A stretch of DNA of 23,910 nt. Source: Nemertoderma westbladi (lineage: Eukaryota; Xenacoelomorpha; Nemertodermatida; Nemertodermatidae). Below, piece after piece: positions 9,762 to 18,240 of this stretch. Within the stretch, counting starts at the first letter, position 1; every line of letters starts with the position of its first letter. The stretch lies in the NCBI GenBank assembly GCA_032718475.1, contig JAUCBJ010003828.1:1-23910 (forward strand). Direction: 5' to 3'. The notes below the pieces were generated by a model, which worked only from the letters and a program-made list of their open reading frames with translations, had not been told where the DNA came from and did no database searches. Position numbers and translations under genes: made by a program.

Positions 9762-9773
9762 AGAGTTTGTTTG

Positions 9774-9906
9774 TCAATCCATTGTGGGGTCGTTAGCGCC
9801 AGGACCAGCTCGAATTTCCGGGTCGATATTAACCTCGACTCCGCTAGCTCGATCATTATCCCTGACCCGTGGTTTCAATCCAAGAGAGGTTCGTTCCGCG
9901 TTTACT
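9774..9906 (-). other. LINE element 1 leader, in frame with the main ORF
   Basis: From the 5' end of the element to the TGA at 9774-9776, this leader is open in the same frame as the 958-residue ORF and lies only four codons before its ATG. It encodes a charged, proline-containing peptide ending in NDPTMD. It may be a 5' UTR or an N-terminal extension cut off by a single nonsense change. Confidence 0.5.
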
Positions 9907-9919
9907 AATACTAGAGAAT
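9907..9919. repeat. target-site duplication, right copy (LINE element 1)
   Basis: Exact 13-base match to 6699-6711. Confidence 0.78.
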
Positions 9920-9974
9920 ATAAGACCGGTAAACCAGTGTCAGCGTTGCGATAAAGATATGCACATACTGTAAT

Positions 9975-10004
9975 GTGTAAACTAATGTACATCGAATACA
10001 TTAT
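9975..10004. repeat. target-site duplication, left copy (LINE element 2)
   Basis: Thirty bases beginning GTGTAAACTAATGTACATCG, exactly repeated at 12857-12886. The right copy abuts the point where the element's endonuclease coding sequence is cut off. Confidence 0.95.
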
Positions 10005-10021
10005 ATATATATTGAAGATAC

Positions 10022-10036
10022 GCCCCCAATCGGGGC
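10022..10036 (-). other. LINE 3' terminal hairpin
   Basis: GCCCC / GGGGC stem of 5 bp with a 5-base loop, 17 bases before the element end. Compared with the copy at 13553-13567, the base pair closing the stem is G-C here and A-T there. Confidence 0.75.
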
Positions 10037-10162
10037 AAATTGGGTAGGCCAGGTAAATTTATAAAAAGCACAGCACATAATTTTCAATAGATTTAAATAA
10101 AAACAATTCTAAAATTAAATATAGCTAAAAATAAAGTTAAGAGTGGTGGAAGTGAGATGTAT

Positions 10163-12856
10163 TTACAACGATAGTTGAGATAGCGATGGGCACGTGGGGC
10201 AAACCAGAGCGTGGTAGCGGTCTTTGGCAGACCCGTCGCAGTACCGGCATGCGCAGCCGTCGGATAGGTCGTGGAAGGGGACTGAGTTCCTGCACAGTTT
10301 ATGGTGGAAACCGTGCGAGGTTGACCTCGTTATGAGATGGCGGTTTCGCTGGCCAGGTAATTTCCAGCCAGAAGATGAGAACCCGGGACCGAGTGCGTAA
10401 CCAGCCGCGATGAAGTTAGCCTCCCGCTCCTCCCTGAAGTTAGAGTATAGGGCGAGAGAGTTAGTATCGAAAATATTTGGATGCATCTTGCAAATGTCTT
10501 CCACCAATGACTTCTCGCCGATCAGATTGAGGGCCATCGTGGAGGAGGCAGAGGTGTGCAAGTTTAGCATTTTCTTAATAAATGTCGTTTTTATCTTGTC
10601 TATATCTTTTAGTTGCGGGAGTTTAAGGAAAGGAGCAATCTCAGGCAGTGCATATAATATCATTGGGGCAATTTTCATGTTGAAAATCCGTAAACCGGTT
10701 TCTACAGATAAGAGAGGTAAATTATTTATTGAGCCAATTACACTGTACGATTTCTTTTTTTTGATTTGATATGTTCACTGAAGCATAGAGAAGGCTGGAG
10801 GATTACACCTAGATATTCGTATTTATTTGTCACGAAGACATTGGAACCAGCATAAGTGAATTTGTCGTTCAGTGCTAGACGGCCACCTTTCCTAAATTTT
10901 ATGATTTTTGTTTTGGTGAGGTTTACTTCCATGCCATTAACAATGCACCACTGATGAAGAACGTCTAAGCCCTGTTGAATGTCTTCCCGTGTTGAAGAGT
11001 AAAATACAAGGTCGTCTGCAAAGAAAATGAACTTAATAGTTGCTGCTACTTGACGCAAAATGAAGGCGAGGTCTGCGATGAGGATCAGGAAACATGTGGG
11101 GCTGAAGCAGTCACCCTGGAGCACACCCCGGAGTTGGTGTATAATATTTGATAATTTTACTCCATCGAAAACGCGAATATTATTATCCAATAACGCCCGT
11201 ATCAGGTTATATAGCTTTCCTTTTATACCAGCTGCGTGGATTTTGGATAGGAGTTTGATTCGACTAACCATATCAAAAGCTTTGCGAAAGTCAACGAATG
11301 CAGCATAAAGCACGCGTTCGTTTTTGTTGGTTGAGTTTAAGCGCGTGGAGATATCCTTTAGAAGATTTCACAGAGCGTCAATAGTAGATTTCCCAGGGGA
11401 AAATCCATATTGTTCCGGTGGTATATATTTGATAAAGGATAACCATTTACGAACTCGTTTGTCGATTACAGAGGTTAGCGTTTTCAAGAGGACGCACAGA
11501 AGCGCTATCCCTCTATAATTATCAGGATTTGTGACGGGGCCCTTTCCTTTGTAGATGATAATTAAGATGCTTTCTCTCCAAATTGTAGGTAGTTTGCCAA
11601 TATACAAACAGGTGTTGAAAAGTAGCGTGATTGTGGTGAGAAGGACCGAGGAGGAGAGTTTTAGATGTTCGTAGTAGATTCTGTCCGGCCCACACGCCTT
11701 CTTATTGGCCGCTGAGGATATTACTTTGTTTACCTCCTGCTGAGTGAAGGGTTCGTTGTACCATTCGATTTCTAATTGTTCGACTTCCGATGGGCATGGC
11801 TCTTCATCACAATTGGGGGGATTGTTCGGTACCCCAAGAAGGTTCTGGAAGTGGCTCTCCAGCCGGTTGGAATCAATTGGTGCCACTGAGGGGGTGTGAC
11901 TTTTGAATAGAGCCCATGGTTTGACTTCAGCTTTATTGAGTTTTTCCAGCAATTGCTGGTCCTCGTATGATTTGCGTTTTCCTTTTAGTAGGTTTTTATA
12001 TGATTTGCGGAGGTTCCAGAAAGTTAGTTTATCCCTGTCCGAATTATTCCGGTTATTCATTGCAACCATCAGGGAGTTCTTTGCCACCATGCAATTTGAA
12101 TCGAACCAAGGTTTTCCATTGTGGTTAGTAGGGGCTCTCTTCCGGGCCGTTGAGTTAACGATAATTTCCGTAAGTTGAGTTGATGCCTGCTCAATGTCCA
12201 TATCAGCAGTAAGTAGGTTGCAGACATTTCCCAATGTACCATTCTGGGCCAGTTTGGAGATGATTAACTTTCTGCTTAACGGGGTTGGGCGTTTAGTTAC
12301 TGTAATTGATGGGTAGTTAAGTCTGATGACTAAGGAAAGTCGTTGGTGTTTTCGAATTGCGTTTTGAGCAATATCGACCATTGGCAATGTCAACGGTATG
12401 AATCCTGCGTATCGTATATATAACAGATCTATTACACTTTCGCCTTGTGGCGATATGTATGTTGGAGTGCTGCATTGATTTAGCAGAGAGAACCCAATGT
12501 TGGAGAAATAGTCCATTAATTTGTCTCCGCGCGAGCCAGCATCAAGCCGGCAGTTAAAATCTCCGCCAACAATGATAACTTTTTTATTATCAACGAGAGA
12601 TAACGCGTGCGATATGTCCAACACAATATCCTCAACCGGGAGCTCCGGGGTAAAATAAAATAGTAGGCAATACGCGCAGATAGTTTCCACTATTATGTAG
12701 TTGTTTGTACGGGATATCATGGAGGGGTTCAGTTTTGGTTTGCAAAGTATGGTGAGGCCACCGGACGGTCGCCCTCGTCGTGGTTTTGTAGCCGGTTGTA
12801 TAAAAGCTGAATAAGTGTTGCTGTTAAAAGTTTCTTTAATTGAGAGGGTTTCGGTA
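10163..12856 (-). pseudogene. LINE endonuclease / reverse transcriptase, broken
   Basis: The frame is open from the 5' junction at 12856 (TETLSIKETF, then RGRPSGGL) through the endonuclease motifs GGDFNCRLD, VIDLL and KHQRL and the start of the reverse transcriptase (GKGPVTNPDNYRGIALL, EQYGFSPGKSTIDAL). An in-frame TGA at 11368-11370 stands where homologues have Arg, consistent with CGA to TGA. The same frame resumes at once: FVDFRKAFD (motif A), LQGDCFSP (B) and FADD (C, in place of YADD). A frameshift at an A8 run (about 10750-10758) moves the rest into another frame, which ends with CACRYC and HALVC, the C-terminal knuckle. With two lesions plus the missing N-terminus it cannot be active. 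An internal ATG at 12720 would give 450 residues but sits mid-domain and is not a true start. Confidence 0.93.
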
Positions 12857-12886
12857 GTGTAAACTAATGTACATCGAATACATTAT
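12857..12886. repeat. target-site duplication, right copy (LINE element 2)
   Basis: Exact 30-base match to 9975-10004. Confidence 0.95.
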
Positions 12887-13176
12887 TGAATACATAATAT
12901 CTAATACATCTAATATAAAACAAATATGAAAAGTTACTCGAAACCGAAACACGTTCTAATGTGGTTGTAAAATTTTATCGCGCCATTGGAACGCCTTTGC
13001 CAAAAAAAATTCCAGACAATTAATTTTTTCAATAGAGTTTAATCCTACTAAGTCTTTATATTTATTTAATGTGGGGTTTCCGTGGTAACGGGCAGACAAA
13101 TGAATAAACTCTGAGATCCTAAGAGACTGCTCATTTTAGCAAAAAGTGATATTCCACCCTTAATAACCGAAAACAT
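12887..13176. other. AT-rich spacer
   Basis: No ORF or repeat seen. Before element 2 inserted, this DNA was joined directly to the sequence ending at 10004. Confidence 0.45.
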
Positions 13177-13537
13177 ACAAACTAGTGACGTGGGTTTACG
13201 TAACAATATGGAACCTGGTAAACTAGTGGCGTGGGTCTACGTAACAATATGGAACCTGGTAAACTAGTGGCGTGGGTTTACGTAACAATATGGAACCTGG
13301 TAAACTAGTGGCGTGGGTCTACGTAACAATATGGAACCTGGTAAACTAGTGGCGTGGGTTTATGTAACAATATGGAACCTGGTAAACTAGTGGCGTGGGT
13401 CTACGTAACAATATGGAACCTGGTAAACTAGTCGCGTGGGTTTACGTAACAATATGGAACCTGGTAAACTAGTCGCGTGGGTTTACGTAACAATATGGAA
13501 CCTGGTAAACTAGTGGTGTGGGTCTACGTAACAATAT
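13177..13537. repeat. 41-bp minisatellite, left part
   Basis: TAACAATATGGAACCTGGTA marks each unit (at 13201, 13242, 13283, 13324, 13365, 13406, 13447, 13488 and 13529), a strict 41-base period. Units vary at GGGTTTAC/GGGTCTAC and AGTGGCG/AGTCGCG. The array is split by a LINE fragment and continues at 14116. Confidence 0.96.
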
Positions 13538-13552
13538 ATATTAATTCGATAC

Positions 13553-13567
13553 ACCCCCAGGCGGGGT
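13553..13567 (-). other. LINE 3' terminal hairpin
   Basis: ACCCC / GGGGT stem of 5 bp with a 5-base loop, 15 bases before the element end. Confidence 0.75.
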
Positions 13568-13631
13568 AAATGGAAACCAGTAAAATTTATGTACATAAAT
13601 AAATAGAAAATAAATTGAATACAATTATTAG

Positions 13632-14115
13632 TTATTGAGATGCGAGACGGGAAAGTGGAGGGCAGTCGCTGCAGTTCAATGCATGATATCGTCGTGTACA
13701 TGGGAGGTTACAGTACTGACATATACATTCGGTGGATAGCGAGTGGAAAGGCGTTTGGTTGACGCAGATTAGGTGGTGGAACCCATGGGCGGTCGCACGA
13801 GTAATAACGTGCCTGTTACGCTGACCTGCCATCTTCCAATGGGAATTCTGGAATCCGGGGCCGTCCAGAAAAGATTCTGTGATGAAGTTGTTGTTACGTT
13901 CGCGTCGGTGCTCGCGGTATCTGGAGGAGACGTCATCAGTTAATAAGTCTGGATATTTCAATAGTACTGCGGCCATAAATGGAGGTTCGTTAATCAAGTT
14001 TAGAGCGAGTGTAGAGGAGGCTGATGTGTGGAGAGACAACATTCTTTTGATGTGTTGAGTCTTTATTTTATCCAATTCTTTAAGGTTCTGTAATGTTAGG
14101 TATTTACCAATACTA
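13632..14115 (-). pseudogene. LINE ORF C-terminal fragment
   Basis: The open frame encodes the region after the reverse transcriptase core. Matches to element 2 run from LDKIKTQHIKRML through SLHTSASSTLALNLI and MAGQRNRH to the knuckle CICQYC and YHALNC, stopping at 13632. The frame has no lesion in what remains, but it lacks all catalytic domains. It is similar to but clearly different from element 2, so it is a separate insertion and not a recent duplicate. Confidence 0.9.
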
Positions 14116-14297
14116 GTAACAATATGGAACCTGGTAAACTAGTGGCGTGGGTTTACATAACAATATGGAATCTGGTAAACTAGTGGCGTGGGTCTACGTA
14201 ACAATATGGAACCTGGTAAAGTAGAGGCGTGGGTCTACGTAACAATATGGAACCTGGTAAACTAGTGGCGTGGGTTTGCGTAACAATATGGAACCTG
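14116..14297. repeat. 41-bp minisatellite, right part
   Basis: Continuation of the array at 13177-13537, with units at 14117, 14158, 14199, 14240 and 14281 in phase. It stops within GAACCTG near 14297. Confidence 0.95.
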
Positions 14298-14397
14298 ACA
14301 ATTATATGTCTTTATTACAACAAAGCGTTGTGTTAAAATTAAATTAAAATTAATTATTAAAAGTTATTAAATTAAAAATAAATATATATTAAAAGTT
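14298..14397. other. AT-rich tract between array and LINE element 4
   Basis: About 100 bases of A/T with AAATTAAAATTAATT runs. It may hold the target-site duplication of element 4, but no matching partner was found by eye. Confidence 0.4.
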
Positions 14398-14413
14398 ATA
14401 TAAATCAGCCTGA

Positions 14414-14430
14414 ATGGGGGTCGTCCCCAT
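14414..14430 (-). other. LINE 3' terminal hairpin
   Basis: ATGGGG / CCCCAT stem of 6 bp with a 5-base loop. The strand order of the G and C arms is swapped relative to the other copies, while a GC stem is kept. Confidence 0.65.
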
Positions 14431-14448
14431 GTCGGAGTTCCGCTATAA

Positions 14449-16540
14449 TTATAATTTGTAGTTGAGGTGAGCGGCTAGTTGTAGTAGTGTTAAATTTAGA
14501 TGGCCTAATGACTGACAATCAAGATAGTGTGAATATTCCTCCGCAGGTTGACCACAGAGACGACAGATACAACCTGTGACCGGCCTCCAACATTTATTGG
14601 TGCGGCAGATATATGATGGAAAGCATTAGATAGGAACTGCGCCGCAAAGCGGCGTCTCTTTCCTTGCAAATTGACCAATGATATTTTGGCATCCTTTGGG
14701 TTGTCAACAGCGCGGAGGATCCTAGTTGGTGACGCATATTTGGATAGGCCCGACCAGAGTTTCCAGTAAAACCCCCGTGCTTTAATAATGTGCTCTAGAG
14801 ATTGAAGCGACTCTGCATACTCGTTACCAAATAATGCTGCCCCGTGAGATACTGTCGGAAATATAACCGCCGACCAAAGTTTTGTATCAGTTTCCATTGA
14901 GGTGAGCAATAGATTTACTTTGCTAGACAGACGTAGGCAAGCAGCGATACCGCGCTTGTAGAGGTAATCGCAGTGACACGACGCTGAGTTTTTAGTCGAA
15001 AGTGTTACTCCAAGATAGTTAAAATAGCTGACAAACTCGATTTGTTGTTTGTCATAAAACAGCTTATCTGAAAACGCGAGACTTCCACCTCTGCGAAATT
15101 TTATCGCTTTCGTCTTGGTAAGATTACAATATGTTTTCAGTTTATCCAGAGCTTGCTGTATTTCATGAATTGAATGCCCAAAAATAGCAAGATCATCTGC
15201 GTACATTAGGAGGCCGATTCCAATTAGAGCGACTGGGTGGTCGGCGACAAGAGGCTGAAGAGCAAGGGAGAGAGTTTATCGCCTTGGATTACTCCAACCA
15301 TTTGTTCTATTGGATCGGAAAGGTAAGCACCAACGCAAATACAGATGAAGTTGGTAGCAATAAGGGCCCATATTACATGGATAAATTTTCGGCTGACCCC
15401 TAAATAGGAGAGCTTGGTACAGAGTTTCACTATATCCACTGTGTCAACGAACACGCAATATAACTTTCCACCAGGAGTTGACAATGCCAGCGAAATTGCA
15501 GCACGAAGTCGGCGGATTGCATCTAGTGTTGATCTCATTTGTATAAAACCATATTGTATATCAGGGAGAATATTAGTGAGTTCCGACCAAGTATATAGAC
15601 GCCTTGATAATATAATATTGATGTGAAAACCTTCAAGATGCATGAAACCAGTGCGATGCCGCGGTACGAATCTGGGGAGCTCTTTGGGCCTTTCCCTTTG
15701 TAGAGCGGGATGATGAAAGATGTCAGCCACACAGTTGGACATGTAGCCAGTGAGAAACATACCGAAAGGAGAGCTATTAAAAAAGGGTAGAAATGGCCAT
15801 GACCAGCCCTTAGAGCTGCAGCCGTCACACCGTCTGGGCCGGCTGCTTTTCCGGACTTCAACCCAGAGACTTCAGCCTCCGTTATTTCCTCATTTACAAT
15901 TGGTCGATAGAGGAAAGGAACTTGGATATTCACACTAGCTGGAGGTTGTGGTACCGAGTCTCGGCTGAATAACTTTGAGAAGTGTGCTTCCCAGTTCTCA
16001 GCTGCAGATTGTTGAGCAACTGTTGTTCCCTTCTTGGCGGAGATTACTATCCAAAATTCCTTCTGGTCAGCTTCACATCGCTTTACCAATTTCAGTTCAC
16101 TCTGTGTTTTATACAGTTTCTTTTTGGAGCGAATAGTTGATTTATATAACGATTGGAGGTTTCTGTACTCCTCATATTGATCGGGTGAAGGGTTTTCAGG
16201 CAGAGATCGCTTCAGTGATTTCAGTTGTTTATTGAGAAGGAAGCAGGTTCTATCGAACCATGGCTTTGATTTTTTACATCGCGGGATTTCTCTGGATTGA
16301 GTGATTGCACTCACTATGTCATCACAGGCCGAGTCGCCTTCGTTTAAAGCATTACTGAAGTTATTCCAGTTTAGTGCTTCTGCCAGTTTATCTGTGTTAA
16401 TAGATCGAATTGTAACAGGGCGTTTAGACCTTGTATGGTCTGGGCAATCAGCTGGAATTCGAGCCATAGACGCGTTGATGTTTTGTGTTGATTGTATGTA
16501 GGACCTCTATATTTATTCTGTTGATCGATAGCAGGCGTAT
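14449..16540 (-). pseudogene. LINE endonuclease / reverse transcriptase relic, multiple frameshifts
   Basis: Pieces in successive frames align with the 958-residue ORF. Upstream of 16467, INTKHQRV (endonuclease C-terminal His motif) is in another frame. From 16467 to about 15605 come the linker and the start of the reverse transcriptase (SGKAAGPDGV, YKGKGPKSSPDSYRGIAL). A shift near 15605 leads to LPDIQYGF and VIQGDKLSPLLF. A shift near 15255 leads to MYADD and LTKTKAIKF. A shift near 14605 leads to the knuckle CICRLC and HYLDC, with the stop at 14449-14451. Motif A is damaged: FVD is followed by TVD, with the residues up to AFD deleted. A further 7-residue deletion precedes LTKTK. It is the most decayed copy in the window. 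Confidence 0.88.
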
Positions 16541-16575
16541 ACAAAACGTATCGCCTTAGAAACCGGCGATTCGCC
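16533..16575. repeat. cluster of GGCGA/TCGCC inverted repeats
   Basis: AGGCGTATAC and GTATCGCCT form an imperfect hairpin (16532-16554), followed by the odd-centred palindrome GGCGATTCGCC (16565-16575). They lie at the fading 5' edge of LINE element 4. Function unknown. Confidence 0.55.
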
Positions 16576-16582
16576 TTCTCTG

Positions 16583-16912
16583 TTGTTAAGGTACCAACTC
16601 TGGTGGCAGGCCGGCCAATTTTACAGTTGTATAACTAAGTGTGAATTAGTAAATGAAACAATTGTGTCTTACGAGTTGATATCGCCTTATATCTCATTGG
16701 TTGACATGATCACATCACTTTCTTTCATCTTACTACTGTTGGGCAATTATGTTCTTGGGGCTTCAGTAGCTGAGTTGATGAACTCAGCTACTGGCTTATT
16801 ATTTCTTCTTGCTAATATTGTTAAATTGGCACCAAATCATTTTGTAATGGGAGTGCGTAGCGGATTAAATCCACTAGCCGGTCACATCTCAATCTCCTCA
16901 CTAATCACTTAA
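16583..16912 (+). CDS. 109-codon hydrophobic ORF, status uncertain
   Basis: The open frame has two hydrophobic runs that could span a membrane: SFILLLLGNYVLGASV (about residues 46-61) and ATGLLFLLANIVKLA (about 69-83). I do not recognise it. The first 20 residues overlap the ragged end of LINE element 4, and a perfect DNA hairpin (16764-16793) lies inside it. It may be a chance ORF, part of an unrecognised mobile element, or a real exon. Confidence 0.2.
   Translation: MLRYQLWWQAGQFYSCITKCELVNETIVSYELISPYISLVDMITSLSFILLLLGNYVLGASVAELMNSATGLLFLLANIVKLAPNHFVMGVRSGLNPLAGHISISSLIT
16764..16793. other. perfect 13-bp inverted repeat
   Basis: CAGTAGCTGAGTT, loop GATG, AACTCAGCTACTG. A perfect stem-loop with a 4-base loop, not part of any recognised element. 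Confidence 0.9.
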
Positions 16913-17195
16913 TATCTCTTTATTCATCCCGTCCCATGGACTCCACGTTATAGTCCACACACTCGCTTACTTCACGCTCCCTGAATCCACATTTTCCGGC
17001 TTCTCTTTCCTCATTTACTCCCCACTATACTCTCCATGAACCCGTAATTACCCATGCATGCACTTAAGGGAGGCCCTCAGGTCAAAATTTTCATTTTTTG
17101 TTGTTTTATTTCATCTAGAGTAGAATTTAATGCGGATTTCAAATCTGGAAACATCTTAGCGAGATCTCTTTTACTTCTCGAGTAATGGCTGGTTT
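16913..17195. other. non-coding spacer
   Basis: Pyrimidine-rich from 16913 to 17050 (TCC and CTC runs), then unremarkable. No gene seen. Confidence 0.4.
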
Positions 17196-17402
17196 TCCGT
17201 CTGTATGTCTGTCTGTCTGTCTATCGAAATATTAAAAAGGGCATAAAATAAGCAATCTGAAATGTTTACTGTTAGGATTTTTCTTAATGTCGATGTCTGT
17301 TTTAATATTTGGAATTATCTAATCACTATGTCTGTATCTCAGTCTGTCTCTCAGTTTGTCTGTCTGTTTGTATGTCTGTCTGTCTGTCAACATGTCTGTC
17401 AA
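17196..17402. repeat. two TCTG/GTCT microsatellite tracts
   Basis: GTCTGTCTGTCTGTC at about 17203-17221, and an interrupted GTCTGT-rich stretch at about 17329-17400. The 64-codon ORF across them is repeat-derived. Confidence 0.85.
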
Positions 17403-17571
17403 ATTTTAATTAATATATATTTAATAGATATTTGTGAGTTTTGTATTACATATTGAACAGTTTTCTAATGGACTAGTTGTCTACTAGTAATAACAAATGT
17501 GAACCATCATATTACAATAGCTAGTAATAATTATTCTGGGAAACAACCATAAACTTATTTTTTTTTAATTC
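17403..17571. other. non-coding spacer
   Basis: AT-rich; nothing recognised. Confidence 0.4.
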
Positions 17572-17812
17572 CGCAGGCTCTGAGAATAATTCACGTGCTG
17601 CGCGAAGTCTTCATGTGCAGCATGAACTTTTCATGTGCCGCTTGAAGGCTTCTCATTCTGATCAAAAAGCTTTCCGAGGAGCTCGATTAATTAACGTGCT
17701 TTATGAAGAATTTAAGTGCTACGTGAAACCTTCACCTGCTGCGCAAATGTCTCACGTGCTGCGCGAAGGTTTCACGTGCTGCGCAAAGCTTAATGTTCTG
17801 AGTAAAGGCTTA
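17572..17812 (+). repeat. 20-bp minisatellite with E-box core, about 12 units
   Basis: The consensus is CACGTGCTGCGCGAAGNYTT. Unit starts at 17592, 17612, 17632, then with a one-base shift 17653, 17673, 17693, 17713, 17733, 17753, 17773 and 17793. Units nearest 17592 and 17753-17773 keep CACGTG (an E-box core) intact; the middle units are degenerate. A solitary good copy lies at 17944 and a diverged one at 6529. The 67-codon ORF here is a by-product. Confidence 0.9.
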
Positions 17813-18240
17813 TTATAAAATTATGTGGAAATTTTTATATAATTTTGAATGTTTCTAAAGGTTATCTCATTATTCCATGACTATTTATTACTAAATGACG
17901 AAATAGTATGCGATCAAATCAATACGCCAAAATGTAATTTGTTCACGTGCTGCGCGAAGTGTTTTTTGGCAAGCACTCTAAAATTATTTTAACAGGTTGT
18001 TAAAAGTGGGTAGGGGTTTTTTTGAACCAACTTTCATGAAATCCATTAAGAAATCACAAAATATGGATAGGGGATAACCAATGGGAAAAGAAAAGGAGAT
18101 ACTGTGTTCACCATCTCCTCGTAACTCAAATATTTTAATATAATATAGTATAAGTATAAAATAATCAACCTACAGTATAATACATTTCAGTTCGTAGCAA
18201 TAAATACAGTATACATAATTACTTTCATTATTTAATTAGT
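17813..18240. other. non-coding spacer with one stray 20-bp unit
   Basis: Holds one copy of CACGTGCTGCGCGAAGTG at 17944; otherwise nothing recognised. Confidence 0.5.

Larger units (their letters stand above)
6712..9906 (-). mobile_element. LINE element 1, near full-length, family A
   Basis: A 3195-base non-LTR retrotransposon on the minus strand between 13-bp target-site duplications. Layout from its 5' end: about 145 bases of leader, one ORF (zinc-finger-like motif, APE endonuclease, reverse transcriptase, C-terminal knuckle), then a 173-base AT-rich 3' UTR with a (TAA)n tract (6841-6878). A weak hairpin CCGAATGTTTGG (reverse complement of 6730-6741) lies 18 bases before the end. Because it has a leader and an N-terminal domain missing from the other copies, it may be full length, but there is no second long copy here to prove the 5' end. 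The APE endonuclease with no RNase H points to the CR1/Jockey side of LINE diversity; I cannot fix the clade. Confidence 0.88.
10005..12856 (-). mobile_element. LINE element 2, 5'-truncated, family B
   Basis: A 2852-base non-LTR retrotransposon on the minus strand between perfect 30-bp direct repeats. It begins inside the endonuclease domain, just before the TETL motif, and ends with a hairpin (10022-10036) and a 17-base AT-rich tail. It landed about 70 bases outside the 5' end of element 1, so it is a neighbour, not nested within it. The 30-base duplication is at the long end for LINE insertions. Confidence 0.93.
13538..14115 (-). mobile_element. LINE element 3, short 3' fragment in a minisatellite, family B
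   Basis: A 578-base LINE 3' end flanked by GTAACAATAT (13528-13537 and 14116-14125). Removing the fragment and one flank copy restores the unbroken 41-base periodicity, so it inserted into an existing array. It has a hairpin at 13553-13567 and a 15-base tail. Confidence 0.92.
14398..16558 (-). mobile_element. LINE element 4, decayed, family A
   Basis: A minus-strand LINE relic from within the endonuclease domain to the 3' hairpin at 14414-14430. The 3' boundary is set from the 13-18 base hairpin-to-end distance of the other copies; the 5' boundary is uncertain (about 16530-16640) because similarity fades. No target-site duplication was recognised, in line with greater age. The minisatellite does not continue on its far side. 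Confidence 0.8.

Noticed and set aside
12720-12722. ATG at 12720 as the true start of the element 2 ORF
   Set aside because: Endonuclease coding continues in frame upstream to the 5' junction at 12856, so the ATG is internal and the element is truncated.
9975-12886. LTR pair (30-bp direct repeats) of a small LTR element
   Set aside because: Thirty bases is far too short for LTRs, and the internal coding is an APE-endonuclease LINE; the repeats are target-site duplications.
14298-16640. Target-site duplication for LINE element 4
   Set aside because: Several weak matches were compared (for example ACAATTRTRTCTT-like words near 14299 and 16660), but none was exact and correctly placed.
17262-17456. 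64-codon ORF rich in SVCLSV
   Set aside because: Translation of the GTCT microsatellite.
17615-17818. 67-codon ORF across the E-box minisatellite
   Set aside because: Generated by the 20-bp repeat; the period is not a multiple of three, so there is no coding constraint.
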